A DNA stretch of 64,000 nt from Paracoccaceae bacterium (GTDB taxonomy: Bacteria; Pseudomonadota; Alphaproteobacteria; Rhodobacterales; Rhodobacteraceae). Both the position numbers and the translations under genes were made by a program. The notes beneath the pieces are model-generated. The model was not told the DNA's origin and did no database searches. It saw only the letters and a program-made list of their open reading frames with translations. Numbering within the stretch: the first letter of the stretch is position 1; each line of letters opens with the position of its first letter. Shown piece by piece: positions 1 to 8,099 of this stretch. The DNA lies in the NCBI GenBank assembly GCA_947461435.1, contig CANHLE010000002.1, forward strand, positions 34,817 to 98,816. The letters run 5' to 3'.

Positions 1-642
1 TGTGGCGACAAAAAGGCCATGCGTATGGAAGATTGGCAAGGCATGCAACAAGACATCTGCGGGCGTAAATCGCCACAGGTCAGTCAGAGCGCGGGCATTT
101 GAAAGCAGATTGTTGTGGCTAAGCATTGCCCCTTTTGATCGTCCCGTCGTACCTGACGTGTAAAGGATCGCCGCCACATCATCAGCGTCTCGCGCCACAA
201 TCAAAGGGCAGGTTCGACCAATCCCCAGGTCAGCAAACGCGCCCTTTCCCGTGCCATCCAACGTCTGCAATACCGCGCCAAAGCGCGATGCTATGACGCC
301 AAGTGCGGCCTGATTTCGAGGATCACAGATCACGACGCGGGGCCGCGCGTTTTCAATAAAATACTGCATCTCGTCAGCGGTGTAGGCGGTATTCAACGGC
401 AGGAACACAGCCCCCAAGGCCACAGTGGCCGCGTAAATCGCCAAGGCGCGTGGAGATTTTTCAACCTGCACAGCCACCCTGTCTTCGGGAACAACGCCAA
501 GCTCCTCAAGGGCGGCCATGGCCAGAACGATCATCTGAAAAAAATCAGCGCCCGTTATCGTAGAGCCATCTCTTAAATGCATCAGTGGCGCATGCCGGTC
601 AGAAAGCGGCGCAAAAAGCGTATCGAAAAGAGGGTTGGTCAT
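1..642 (-). CDS. matB: Malonyl-CoA synthetase MatB (3' end outside window)
   Basis: First 214 residues of an AMP-binding (ANL superfamily) ligase; the gene runs off the left edge. I translated it directly. The ATP-binding P-loop YTSGTTGRSKG is at residues 161-171, followed by HALPIFHTHGLFVAT, a signature I associate with malonyl-CoA synthetases (MatB), which form malonyl-CoA from malonate, ATP and CoA in the cytoplasm. Full-length members have about 500 residues, so the C-terminal adenylation subdomain is missing here. The ATG at 642 follows a purine-rich GGGTGAT. Upstream lies a 193-base region shared with a divergent small ORF. MatB often sits beside malonyl-CoA decarboxylase, but that side is out of view. 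A related acyl-CoA synthetase remains possible. Confidence 0.8.
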   Translation of the reverse strand, partial: MTNPLFDTLFAPLSDRHAPLMHLRDGSTITGADFFQMIVLAMAALEELGVVPEDRVAVQVEKSPRALAIYAATVALGAVFLPLNTAYTADEMQYFIENARPRVVICDPRNQAALGVIASRFGAVLQTLDGTGKGAFADLGIGRTCPLIVARDADDVAAILYTSGTTGRSKGAMLSHNNLLSNARALTDLWRFTPADVLLHALPIFHTHGLFVAT

Positions 643-835
643 CGGTATCACCCATATCAGCCTTTGCGAACATCAGTCGCATCTTGGCCGCCCCCGCTCA
701 AGCCCCCGGCGGCGGCGGCACCGCAGATCAGACGCGTAAAACATTGGCATAACCATCGCGGAAGAACCACGAACGCGCCATGTTCCTGCCGCAGCGCAGG
801 GTCAATGTGCAAAAAAGAGACGAAAGGAGATCGTC

Positions 836-994
836 ATGGCAACGGCAAAAGCAATTTTGGAAGTTCTCGGGCTCAAACAGTCTGACGAGTTGGACAGCTT
901 TGATCTGCGCTTGGCCCGCATCGGGCGCCGAGAGCGGCTACACCATGGCATGCCAATCCTGTTCAAAAATCGACTTGCACCTTCGGAAGCTTAA
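836..994 (+). CDS. Candidate 52-residue protein, unknown
   Basis: Short ORF starting MATAKAILEVLGL and ending at TAA 992-994, preceded at good distance by a strong ribosome binding site (AAAGGAGA, bases 823-830). It is divergent from matB, and its last 32 bases overlap the 3' end of the convergent mipZ gene. The protein is polar and Arg-rich in its second half, with no signal peptide or membrane segment. I do not recognise a family. The good Shine-Dalgarno sequence and the position in an otherwise empty gap are the only support; it could be a chance ORF. Confidence 0.4.
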   Translation: MATAKAILEVLGLKQSDELDSFDLRLARIGRRERLHHGMPILFKNRLAPSEA

Positions 995-1772
995 GCTCTG
1001 TCATCAGATCGCGCACTTCTTGGCGCGCGGCCACGTTTGACAGATTCAATTGATCAACGCCCGTGTCACGCAAGTCCAGCACGGTCAGACCGCGGGGAAA
1101 CAACTCCCTGAAAATTACCCGTTCGGCAAAACCCGGTGCGACACGAAACCCAATACGCCGGGAAAGATCTTCCAAAGCGGTGCCAACTTTCTTCTTGTTG
1201 TGCATTGCTTGCGCCCCCAACCGGTTGCGTAGAACGATCCAATCTATGGGCTTAAGGCCGGCTTGAGCCCTCAGTTGACGGGCGTTCCACACCATTTCAG
1301 CGTAAATGGACGGACCAAGGACCTTACCCGTTTCCGAATCTGACCGCGCCAAAAGATCGAAATCCACAAAGCTGTCATTCAATGGCGTGATCAATGTATC
1401 GGCAAGAGAATGGGCCACCTGCGAAAGACGCGTGTGACTGCCGGGACAATCAATGACGATGAAATCTGAGATGCTTTCCAATTCAGTGACGGCGTCAGAC
1501 AGTCTCCTGTCATATAGATTTTCGCCCACTTGCAACTGATCTTGCGTTACCTCGGGGAGGTCTCGGTATTCCGGACATGCCAAGGCCAAACCTGCCCGCT
1601 CCAGATAGGCAACGCGATTTTCGATATAGCGGGCAAAGCTTTTCTGCCGCAAATCAAGATCCAAGGCGCCGACGCGAAACCCCAAACGGGCCAATGCGGT
1701 GGCCACATGCATAGAAGTCGTCGATTTTCCCGACCCGCCCTTTTCATTGCCCACAACGATGATATGCGCCAA
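963..1772 (-). CDS. mipZ: Division-plane positioning ATPase MipZ
   Basis: ParA/MinD-family P-loop ATPase of 269 residues. In alphaproteobacteria MipZ forms a gradient from the ParB-bound origin at the poles and inhibits FtsZ polymerisation away from midcell. The deviant Walker A motif KGGSGKST is at residues 11-18 directly after MAHIIVVGNE, and the Walker B-like segment DFIVIDCPGS is near the middle. The start codon appears to be TTG at 1772, preceded by AAAGGAAA; no nearby ATG fits the conserved N-terminus. The 3' end overlaps a small convergent ORF. An orphan ParA is the alternative, but the N-terminus and length fit MipZ well. Confidence 0.88.
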   Translation of the reverse strand: MAHIIVVGNEKGGSGKSTTSMHVATALARLGFRVGALDLDLRQKSFARYIENRVAYLERAGLALACPEYRDLPEVTQDQLQVGENLYDRRLSDAVTELESISDFIVIDCPGSHTRLSQVAHSLADTLITPLNDSFVDFDLLARSDSETGKVLGPSIYAEMVWNARQLRAQAGLKPIDWIVLRNRLGAQAMHNKKKVGTALEDLSRRIGFRVAPGFAERVIFRELFPRGLTVLDLRDTGVDQLNLSNVAARQEVRDLMTELKLPKVQVDF

Positions 1773-1866
1773 GTCAGTTTCCTTTGCCGTCTTTTGCCGC
1801 GCAGGCCGACCGCGCGACTATAGGCGGAAGGGGCTACTCAAGGAAGGCCGCCAGAGCAAGTGCATT

Positions 1867-2295
1867 TTAAGACGACGGCGCGACGGCATTGCAGCGTTCT
1901 TGTTCGTCTTCGCAGCGCACGGAAGGCCAATCTGCGCGTCCCCAACAATACCCGCGCGGCGTCAGCCGCAGGATGCGGTACAAGGGTTCACCCGTTTCGG
2001 TCAGCTCTCGCTGGTCCTCGCGCCGCAAAGTTAGGCTTGAGAGATCTGAAGCGACAATATCAAATACCGCTTCCGCAGATCTGCTTCCGTCAGCCAATTC
2101 AACTGGCAAAGACCATGTAAGAAAGGCATGCGGCGGGCTGCTCATCAAGGTGATCTGGTGCGGATTGACCGCACAGCTTGTGTCAGGGTCATGCACAGAT
2201 CCAAAAGTCCCCGCCAATGGCTCCTGCTGGCCCTGAGCGATGGCCCAATTCCACGAAAGCGACAGAAAAACGAATATCAAGCTAGAATACCGCAT
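1867..2295 (-). CDS. Small exported protein, unknown function
   Basis: 142 residues with a clear Sec-type signal peptide (MRYSSLIFVFLSLSWNWAIA, cleavage probably near residue 20). The mature part carries four cysteines (one in DTSCAV, then in YCWG, VRCED and ERCNA), consistent with a periplasmic protein with disulfides. No family recognised. It stands alone between mipZ and rpmE, on the same strand as both. Confidence 0.6.
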   Translation of the reverse strand: MRYSSLIFVFLSLSWNWAIAQGQQEPLAGTFGSVHDPDTSCAVNPHQITLMSSPPHAFLTWSLPVELADGSRSAEAVFDIVASDLSSLTLRREDQRELTETGEPLYRILRLTPRGYCWGRADWPSVRCEDEQERCNAVAPSS

Positions 2296-2494
2296 GGCCT
2301 ACCGTGCCCAAACTGGCCGAAAAGTCAAAGGGACTATGGCCCGATATAGGAAAAGTCTGCTCACGTGCAGCGGTTAGCGGCACAGAAATAGGCTAAGCGG
2401 CCGTTCAGGAGATTAGAATTTTCGCGCGATTAACGATTGAACTGAGTGAACGCCGATTGATCCGTGCGATCCCGGCCGAAAGAATTTGGGTGCT

Positions 2495-2527
2495 CAAAAA
2501 GAAAAAGGCGCATCCAAAGATGCGCCC
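2495..2527 (-). terminator. Rho-independent terminator of the rplS-rpmE unit
   Basis: On the minus strand an 8-bp perfect stem (GGCGCATC/GATGCGCC, loop TTTG, bases 2507-2526) is followed at once by TTTTTCTTTTT. It lies 26 bases beyond the rpmE stop codon and closes the long ffh-to-rpmE gene run. Confidence 0.9.
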
Positions 2528-2552
2528 CCCAATTTCATCGATATCACAGGGA

Positions 2553-2774
2553 TTAGAAGCCCAAACCTGCGTATTTGTTCTTGAACTTGGTCACACGTCC
2601 ACCAGTGTCCATCAGCTTGGCCGACTGACCCGTCCAGGCCGGATGCGCCAATGGGTCGATGTCGAGGGCGAGGGTGTCGCCTTCTTTGCCCCATGTGGAC
2701 CGGCTGGGATAGGTCGTCCCATCGGTCATCTTGATATTGATCGCATGATATTCGGGGTGAATTCCGCTTTTCAT
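2553..2774 (-). CDS. rpmE: 50S ribosomal protein L31
   Basis: 73-residue bL31, starting [19 protein letters not shown]. It belongs to the form without the zinc-binding cysteines (no CxxC is present), common in alphaproteobacteria. It binds the central protuberance and helps bridge the subunits. It is last in the operon, 11 bases after rplS, and followed by an intrinsic terminator. Its stop lies just after [11 protein letters not shown]. Confidence 0.95.
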   Translation of the reverse strand: MKSGIHPEYHAINIKMTDGTTYPSRSTWGKEGDTLALDIDPLAHPAWTGQSAKLMDTGGRVTKFKNKYAGLGF

Positions 2775-2785
2775 CTTCCCGCTCC

Positions 2786-3160
2786 TTACTCAGATTTTTC
2801 TTTGTAATTGGTAACTTCGGCGATACGGGCCGACTTACCGCGACGATCGCGCAGATAGTACAGCTTGGCGCGACGAACTTTACCGCGGCGGACAACTTCG
2901 ATCCCATCGATATTGGTCGAATACAACGGGAACACACGCTCCACACCCTCGCCGAAGGAAATCTTGCGGACCGTGAAAGAGGCAGCAATAGTCGCGCCGC
3001 CCTTGCGTGCGATTACGACACCTTCGTAGTTCTGAACCCGCGAACGGGTTCCTTCGGTCACTTTGTAGCCGACACGTACGGTGTCTCCGGCCTTGAAATC
3101 CGGGATTGTCTTTCCGAGGGCGGCGATCTGCTCCGCCTCGATCTGAGCGATCAGGTTCAT
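2786..3160 (-). CDS. rplS: 50S ribosomal protein L19
   Basis: 124-residue bL19, [17 protein letters not shown] at the N-terminus and the typical [10 protein letters not shown] and [14 protein letters not shown] segments. The frame is open further upstream, but the ATG at 3160 has a GGAG site eight bases away and starts at the family's normal position. L19 lies at the 30S-50S interface. The gene is downstream of trmD after an unusually long 255-base gap containing a promoter-like sequence and a hairpin, so it may be expressed partly on its own. Confidence 0.96.
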   Translation of the reverse strand: MNLIAQIEAEQIAALGKTIPDFKAGDTVRVGYKVTEGTRSRVQNYEGVVIARKGGATIAASFTVRKISFGEGVERVFPLYSTNIDGIEVVRRGKVRRAKLYYLRDRRGKSARIAEVTNYKEKSE

Positions 3161-3177
3161 CGCAATACTCCAGTTGC

Positions 3178-3193
3178 CTGCGGTATTCCGCAG
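3178..3193 (-). promoter_or_regulatory. Hairpin next to the rplS ribosome binding site
   Basis: Perfect 6-bp inverted repeat CTGCGG/CCGCAG with a 4-base loop, lying a few bases upstream of the rplS Shine-Dalgarno sequence in the leader. The position would allow translational control, but nothing here proves it. Confidence 0.35.
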
Positions 3194-3377
3194 AGATGAT
3201 GCCGCGCCATAGCTCTTGGTCTTCGATCGAGTCCCGATGCAATGCGCCTCGGCCCGCCAGAGATGGTGCCTGCTTTCCTTGAACCGAAACTTCAGGGCCA
3301 CCTTTGACGAAGAAGGCAATGGCAATGGGCCAAAAAGGAATCGGGTCCGACATGGGCAAGAGGCCCCAGACAAGCGG

Positions 3378-3406
3378 CGTATAGGGGGTGGGTTGGGGTG
3401 GGTCAA
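3378..3406 (-). promoter_or_regulatory. Candidate promoter of rplS-rpmE
   Basis: TTGACC, 17-base spacer, TATACG on the minus strand, just downstream of the trmD stop codon. The match to the housekeeping consensus is good. It would give a leader of about 210 bases before rplS. Confidence 0.55.
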
Positions 3407-3415
3407 GGGGGTGGA

Positions 3416-4240
3416 TCAGCCTTTGCGGGCCTGATATTCCGCCCAAAGATCTGGTCTGCGTTGAGCTGTGATTTGTTCAGATTGCGCCTGCCGCCATTTC
3501 GCAATCTCTGCGTGATTGCCTGAGGTCAGAACAGAGGGAATTTCGCGCCCTTCCCAAACCTGTGGGCGGGTGAATTGCGGATGCTCCAACAGACCGTTCG
3601 AAAAACTTTCCTCGACGGCGGATGCAGCATTGCCCAAGACCCCTGGCAACAAACGAACGGTGCCATCAATCATGGCCTGCGCCGCGATTTCTCCGCCGGT
3701 CATCACAAAATCACCCAAGCTGAGTTCTTCTATCTCGTGGCAATCCAATAGCCGTTGATCGACACCTTCAAATCGGCCGCACAGCAGCGTGACACCATCA
3801 CAAGCCGCGAGCCGCTGTGCCGTCGCCTGATCAAAAGGCTTGCCGCGCGGTGAAAGATAAATGGTTGGCCAGCGGCGACGGTCCTTCAAGACTTCGGCAG
3901 ATTTAAGCGCTCGGTCAACGACATCCGCGCGCAGAACCATGCCCGCGCCGCCTCCCGCAGGGGTATCGTCAACGTTCAAATGTTTGCCTTCGCCGAAGGC
4001 CCGAAGGTCGATCGTCTCTAGACGCCAAAGTCCAAGATCCATCGCCTTACCCGTCAAGGAAAGCCCTAGGACGCCGGGAAAGGCATCGGGGAAAAGCGTG
4101 ATGATCTTTACAACCCACGCACCCTTGACCTCGCGCGTTTCCTCCATCAGGTCACGCGGCTTTAAACTGGCGCGCATGGAAAGACGGCCGTGTGATTTTG
4201 TTGGCATTGGCGTGTCGCCGGATGGGCTTTGACTTGGCAT
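3416..4240 (-). CDS. trmD: tRNA (guanine-N1)-methyltransferase TrmD
   Basis: 274 residues. SPOUT-class methyltransferase that makes m1G37 in tRNAs reading CNN-type codons, preventing +1 frameshifts. The trefoil-knot motifs are present: LSPRGKPFDQ, LLCGRFEGVDQR and SLGDFVMTGGEIAAQ. The catalytic core begins at VVKIITLFPDAFPG, after a polar extension of about 43 residues typical of Rhodobacteraceae TrmD. Several internal ATGs exist, so the true start could be shorter. It starts 9 bases after the sulfotransferase stop and belongs to the rpsP-rimM-trmD-rplS operon. Confidence 0.95.
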   Translation of the reverse strand: MPSQSPSGDTPMPTKSHGRLSMRASLKPRDLMEETREVKGAWVVKIITLFPDAFPGVLGLSLTGKAMDLGLWRLETIDLRAFGEGKHLNVDDTPAGGGAGMVLRADVVDRALKSAEVLKDRRRWPTIYLSPRGKPFDQATAQRLAACDGVTLLCGRFEGVDQRLLDCHEIEELSLGDFVMTGGEIAAQAMIDGTVRLLPGVLGNAASAVEESFSNGLLEHPQFTRPQVWEGREIPSVLTSGNHAEIAKWRQAQSEQITAQRRPDLWAEYQARKG

Positions 4241-4249
4241 GGAGCGGCT

Positions 4250-5089
4250 TTACCCCAATTTTTCCGCCTTGGAAACCGCCGCTGCAATCAAATCGTCCTT
4301 CATTTTGCGCAATCGAGGCTGCGAAAGACCAAGCCGGTTTGCGGCAACCAATTGTTCGGACAATACAATTCCCTCGCCAGGATTTGAATTGCGCCGGGTA
4401 ATTGCCACCAAACTGGAACGGAGGCTCTCTGGCAGGCCTGCAATATCAAACATGGCCTCCGCCGGTCCAAGCCGGCGAGAGGAAAGATCCTCCAGCGAAA
4501 CCAAATGCACGGGCACCGGACCCAGTTTGCGCCGCACTTTCATGACCGCGGCCTCGTGATCGGCGGCTTTCGGGATAGACGCGCAAAAGTCATCGAAATC
4601 CAACACCAAATCAGGATGTTTCGCCTGTTGGAAATACAAAGATCTCAGCCACGGGCTACGCTCTCGCGTGGTATACAAGATCTCGAATTGTACCTGACCG
4701 TCGAACAAAATGCTCGCCATTTCAACAATCTTTGCAAGAATTTTGGCGGCAGCCAAATAGTGTTTAACGCCTAAGCGACCCGGCATATGACCAGAGAAAT
4801 CTTCGGACGAAACCAGAAGACCGGACCCAGGTTCCATATCCAGACTGCTGAGCCACAAGATGGACTGTGCACCAACCATGGCCAGATCTTCGTCATCACC
4901 GCTGGCAGAGTAATCGCGCGCGGCATCGAGGACACAGCGCAAGGCGTCATTGTCGATGCGGGTGTTGACGCGCCAAAGTGGCGCCAAAAGCCGGGAATTG
5001 CTGCGCAGACAGGCTTGCAAGCTTGTCGTGCCGGTCTTGTGAAAACCGGCATGCAAAATGATCCGCCTTTTAGGGCTTGAGGGGTGCAT
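4250..5089 (-). CDS. Sulfotransferase-like protein
   Basis: 279 residues from ATG 5089 (MHPSSPKRR). The N-terminal IILHAGFHKTGTTSLQ matches the 5'-phosphosulfate-binding loop of PAPS-dependent sulfotransferases (P-loop with K-T-G-T-T). Later segments (TRERSPWLRSLYFQ, VHLVSLEDL) fit the fold. The acceptor is unknown; a cell-surface sugar or lipid is typical. An upstream extension is open but lies inside the preceding gene; the chosen start overlaps that gene by 20 bases. Its place between rimM and trmD in a translation operon is unusual. Confidence 0.7.
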   Translation of the reverse strand: MHPSSPKRRIILHAGFHKTGTTSLQACLRSNSRLLAPLWRVNTRIDNDALRCVLDAARDYSASGDDEDLAMVGAQSILWLSSLDMEPGSGLLVSSEDFSGHMPGRLGVKHYLAAAKILAKIVEMASILFDGQVQFEILYTTRERSPWLRSLYFQQAKHPDLVLDFDDFCASIPKAADHEAAVMKVRRKLGPVPVHLVSLEDLSSRRLGPAEAMFDIAGLPESLRSSLVAITRRNSNPGEGIVLSEQLVAANRLGLSQPRLRKMKDDLIAAAVSKAEKLG

Positions 5090-5456
5090 CGGTCGGCATA
5101 GGCTGGATCGCAAGCCAGCGGCAAAGCGGCACAGCCGTAAAAGACAGGGCCAAAGTCCAAAGCGCCGAAAACGGTGGAATAGCGCCCACAATACCGCCCA
5201 GACCTCGACCGATGGCGAAGCAAAGAACGATCAGCAGAACCTGAACCAATGACTGACTGATGAGGGGAACAAGACGGACTGGGTTGATAAAGTCAGCCGA
5301 CTTGCGCGGAAATAGGGATCGGCGGATGACAAAAAGATAGGTCAGGAATATGCCTGAAAAGGCAGGCACCAAGGACCAGCCAAATCCACCAAGACCCGCA
5401 AAAAGCGGACCAAGGTACAATAGGGCGGTTGCTCCGCGAAAAAGGGTGGGTTGCAT
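5070..5456 (-). CDS. Small integral membrane protein, unknown
   Basis: 128 residues from the ATG at 5456; a GTG at 5468 in the same frame is an alternative but has poorer Shine-Dalgarno spacing. About four hydrophobic helices can be seen (LLYLGPLFAGLGGFGW, FSGIFLTYLFVI, LVQVLLIVLCFAIGRGLGG, LWTLALSFTAVPLC). I know unnamed membrane proteins at this position in related genomes, between rimM and trmD. Function unknown. Confidence 0.7.
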   Translation of the reverse strand: MQPTLFRGATALLYLGPLFAGLGGFGWSLVPAFSGIFLTYLFVIRRSLFPRKSADFINPVRLVPLISQSLVQVLLIVLCFAIGRGLGGIVGAIPPFSALWTLALSFTAVPLCRWLAIQPMPTDAPLKP

Positions 5457-5569
5457 TTTAGGTCTCACTGCTCTTTTTACGGGAATCTGGCCTAAAATAA
5501 TAGGCTCTGTCCAGTGGTACGGCTATTTGAGCCCATAGATTGGGATAAAATGTGGCAGGAAATGGGCCG

Positions 5570-6082
5570 CTATTCGATCAAGCCATCTGGCAAATCAACA
5601 ATCACGCGGCCAAGGGCCAAATCGACGGTCGGAACAATCGCCAAGGTGAATGGGATCATTTGCGCTCCCTTTATCGCTGGTCCGGAAATCTCAAGTATAT
5701 CCCCCGCCCCGTGGTTGTTCACCGATAGGACCTTGCCCAAAACGACGCCGCCAGTATCGCGCACTTCCAAGCCAATCAGGTCGGCGTGGTAAAACTCGTC
5801 ATCGGGCAATTTTGGCAGCCGCGTGCGGTCTGCATAAAGCTGAACGCCTTTCAACGCATCTGCCTCTTCTTTGGTCTTAACACCCGTCACCCGGGCCCCC
5901 AGACCACCAGAAACCGGCCGCGTCAGCGTAATCTTGTAAGATGTCGCACCGTCTTCGGTGAAGAGCGGCCCGTAATCAGCGATCGCCGTAGGATCTGCGC
6001 AAAAGGATTTCAGACGAACCTCGCCCATCACCCCGAACGCACCTGCAATGGCACCTACGCATACTCGGTCTGAATCGCTCAT
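5570..6082 (-). CDS. rimM: Ribosome maturation factor RimM
   Basis: 170 residues. RimM binds S19 and assists late maturation of the 30S head. The N-terminal beta-barrel is seen in [21 protein letters not shown], and the PRC-like C-terminal barrel in [16 protein letters not shown] onward. It lies 58 bases after rpsP, the standard rpsP-rimM-trmD-rplS order, separated from trmD here by two extra genes. Confidence 0.95.
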   Translation of the reverse strand: MSDSDRVCVGAIAGAFGVMGEVRLKSFCADPTAIADYGPLFTEDGATSYKITLTRPVSGGLGARVTGVKTKEEADALKGVQLYADRTRLPKLPDDEFYHADLIGLEVRDTGGVVLGKVLSVNNHGAGDILEISGPAIKGAQMIPFTLAIVPTVDLALGRVIVDLPDGLIE

Positions 6083-6140
6083 TTAAGGTCCTCCGTGAAA
6101 GCACAGGGCGGCGGGATGATCCGCCGCCCCAACCAATAAT

Positions 6141-6494
6141 TTATTCCGCAGCGGGTTCTGCTGCTTTCTCGGCCTTCTTCTTTGCGCGCTCAGCCATGGC
6201 CTTGCCGGGAACGGCAGATTTCGGATTTGAGCGAACTTTCTTTGCCAAGACGCCAGCGACTTCCAGGAAGCGTGCGACACGGTCCGTGGGCTGCGCGCCG
6301 GTGGCAAGCAGTTCCTTGATACGGTCCAAGTTCATGACAACGCGCTTCTCGTCGTCCTTGGCCAGCATGGGATCGTAAACGCCCAGCTTCTCCAAAAAGC
6401 GGCCATCGCGGCGCATGCGGCTGTCGGACAGAACGATAGAATAGTGAGGGCGCTTCTTGGAACCACCGCGCGCAAGACGGATTTTCGTAGCCAT
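6141..6494 (-). CDS. rpsP: 30S ribosomal protein S16
   Basis: 117-residue bS16 with the usual [21 protein letters not shown] start and a lysine/alanine-rich C-terminal tail ([17 protein letters not shown]) longer than in E. coli but common in alphaproteobacteria. S16 is needed early in 30S assembly. The start follows AAAAGGAGAT. Confidence 0.97.
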   Translation of the reverse strand: MATKIRLARGGSKKRPHYSIVLSDSRMRRDGRFLEKLGVYDPMLAKDDEKRVVMNLDRIKELLATGAQPTDRVARFLEVAGVLAKKVRSNPKSAVPGKAMAERAKKKAEKAAEPAAE

Positions 6495-6536
6495 ATTGGT
6501 ATCTCCTTTTGATGGCTTAAAACCGGGGTTTCCCGG

Positions 6537-6833
6537 CTATTTTTGCAGTTTCTCGTGATGCCTGATCACTTCACCGATAATGAAGTTCAGGAATTTCTTG
6601 GCGAACTCTGGGTCCAGGTTCGCCTCCTTGGACAAAGTTTCCAGCCGCTCTATTTGCCGCGCTTCACGGTTCGGGTCAGAGGGCGGAAGCCCATGTTCTG
6701 CCTTCAATTTTCCCACGGATTGGGTATGCTTGAATCGTTCAGCCAACGTGAAAACGAGGATCGCATCCAACCGGTCGATGGACTCTCGATGGTCTTTCAG
6801 AACCTCTGACGCACGAATTATGGGATCAGTCAT
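6537..6833 (-). CDS. Chorismate mutase (AroQ type)
   Basis: 98 residues from ATG 6833 (MTDPIIRASEVLKDHR). An all-helical AroQ-class chorismate mutase, converting chorismate to prephenate for phenylalanine and tyrosine synthesis. The first-helix R-x-x-I-D-x-L-D pattern (HRESIDRLDAILV), the ERFKHTQSVGKLKAEHG stretch with its active-site Arg/Lys, and REARQIERL fit. The frame is open upstream, but this start makes an ATGA overlap with the preceding candidate gene. Chorismate mutase next to ffh and rpsP is a known arrangement in this family. Confidence 0.88.
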   Translation of the reverse strand: MTDPIIRASEVLKDHRESIDRLDAILVFTLAERFKHTQSVGKLKAEHGLPPSDPNREARQIERLETLSKEANLDPEFAKKFLNFIIGEVIRHHEKLQK

Positions 6834-7090
6834 ATCAAGTGCTCCGGTGCAAGGCGCAGCGCGCCGGAATTCGGGCCTGCAGTGTTTGGTGTGTGCGCGG
6901 ACATAAAGGCGAAGCTCGGTACAGCGTGCCCACAGGATAGGCGCCACCTCTTGGGGTCCACCTCGTTGGACAGCTTTGGAAAGCGCAGCAAATATTTACG
7001 CTCATCCAGGAGGCCGCGGAGCATTTCCGCAAGAGGCGCAACATCATGAACCATTGGGCGCGAAATTTCTGAACACTGGTTCGGTATCAT
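6830..7090 (-). CDS. Candidate 86-residue protein between a GNAT gene and chorismate mutase
   Basis: ORF starting MIPNQCSEISRPMV. Its ATG overlaps the stop of the upstream GNAT gene (ATGA) and its TGA overlaps the ATG of chorismate mutase (ATGA), so it exactly fills the gap. A GGAGGG site stands five bases before the ATG. These are the marks of a translationally coupled operon gene. I recognise no family; the first half looks helical (VAPLAEMLRGLLDERKYLL) and the second is low in structure. A coincidental ORF is the alternative. Confidence 0.5.
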   Translation of the reverse strand: MIPNQCSEISRPMVHDVAPLAEMLRGLLDERKYLLRFPKLSNEVDPKRWRLSCGHAVPSFAFMSAHTPNTAGPNSGALRLAPEHLI

Positions 7091-7593
7091 CCGGCCCTCC
7101 GGTCATAGCGAAATACCTGTGTCGTTAACCCATCTGGGGTTGCTGCAGCCAAATCAAGTGTCCCGCCCAACCGCCGTGCGACGGCCATAGAGGCTTCATT
7201 GCGGGCGTCAATGTACGATACAAGGGTTGTTAAACCTCGCGTCTCAAATGCCCAGGCAAGCAAGGCCGCGGCTGCTTCGGTCGCGAATCCCTGGCCTTCA
7301 AAACCATCGAACAGAAACCACCCAAGTTCCGGTTCCGGAAAAAGTGGTCCATGGCACAGAGCGACCTGACCAACTTGCCGACCAAGGGATTGCACTGTCA
7401 GTCCGCCCATGCCCAACAGTGGCCATTGTGCCATGTCATTGCAAAACCATGACCACGCGGTCGCCTGATCATGTGGGCCGCCCATGAACTGCGTGCGTGG
7501 GCCCGTCACAAAGTCAGCATAGGCTGCAAAATCGGCAATTTCTGGCGCGCGCAGAGTCAAACGAGCGGTCTGAAGGGTGGGGGCTTTTGTCAT
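7087..7593 (-). CDS. GNAT N-acetyltransferase (third of three in tandem)
   Basis: 168 residues of the RimJ/RimL-like GNAT type (Acetyltransf_3 pattern). The acetyl-CoA pyrophosphate loop is in LFDGFEGQGFATEAAAA, preceded by ELGWFLFDG, and the C-terminal RLGGTLD is typical. It transfers acetyl from acetyl-CoA to an amine; the substrate is unknown. Its start overlaps the previous GNAT stop by 4 bases. It is clearly related to its two upstream neighbours, so the trio arose by tandem duplication. Confidence 0.85.
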   Translation of the reverse strand: MTKAPTLQTARLTLRAPEIADFAAYADFVTGPRTQFMGGPHDQATAWSWFCNDMAQWPLLGMGGLTVQSLGRQVGQVALCHGPLFPEPELGWFLFDGFEGQGFATEAAAALLAWAFETRGLTTLVSYIDARNEASMAVARRLGGTLDLAAATPDGLTTQVFRYDRRAG

Positions 7594-8099
7594 GACGGTC
7601 TTCTGTGGCGATAGACCAGATCAGCCTCATCACCCGGTGGACGCGGGGCAGCGGCGTCTAGAATAGCACCCAGACGCTCTGCAACTCGGGCCGAAGCGGT
7701 GTTGCGCAGATCAATGTAGCTGACAAAACTGTCATGCTGCAAATTCGAGAAGGCCCAATTGCGCAGCCCTGTGGCCGCCTCGGTGGCATAGCCCTTGCTC
7801 TCATGTCCGTCGTAGAGCATCCAGCCCAGTTCCGGTTCGAGAAACAGCGGACCGGCGTTGATCCCAACCTGACCGATGGTCTGTCCCGTAAGCCGCAAAT
7901 CAACCATCAAGCCGCCATGTCCGAACAGGGCCCAGCAGGCCAAATCATGACAAAAAGCGCCCCAGATTTGGATTTGGCCCATCGGCCCGCCCATAAACAC
8001 CGCACGGGGCGATGCCATGAAATCCGCATAAGCCGGAAAATCCGCCAAAACCGGCACGCGCAGGGTCAAGCGATCGGTCTGCAAGGTGGGGGCAATCAT
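7590..8099 (-). CDS. GNAT N-acetyltransferase (second of three in tandem)
   Basis: 169 residues, close in pattern to the next copy: TLQTDRLTLRVPVLADF at the N-terminus, ELGWMLYDGHESKGYATEAATG at the acetyl-CoA loop (K in place of the usual second R/Q-x-x-G arginine), and ERLGAILD near the end. Four-base overlaps on both sides imply translational coupling. Substrate unknown; protein N-termini or ribosomal proteins would fit the context but this is inference. Confidence 0.85.
   Translation of the reverse strand: MIAPTLQTDRLTLRVPVLADFPAYADFMASPRAVFMGGPMGQIQIWGAFCHDLACWALFGHGGLMVDLRLTGQTIGQVGINAGPLFLEPELGWMLYDGHESKGYATEAATGLRNWAFSNLQHDSFVSYIDLRNTASARVAERLGAILDAAAPRPPGDEADLVYRHRRPS

Noticed and set aside
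3161..3406. N-terminal extension of L19 (open frame to 3406)
   Set aside because: The conserved L19 start at 3160 has its own ribosome binding site; the extension has no homology pattern.
2880..3446. 188-codon minus-strand ORF overlapping rplS in another frame
   Set aside because: No ribosome binding site at its ATGs and it conflicts with L19; likely a chance frame in the leader.
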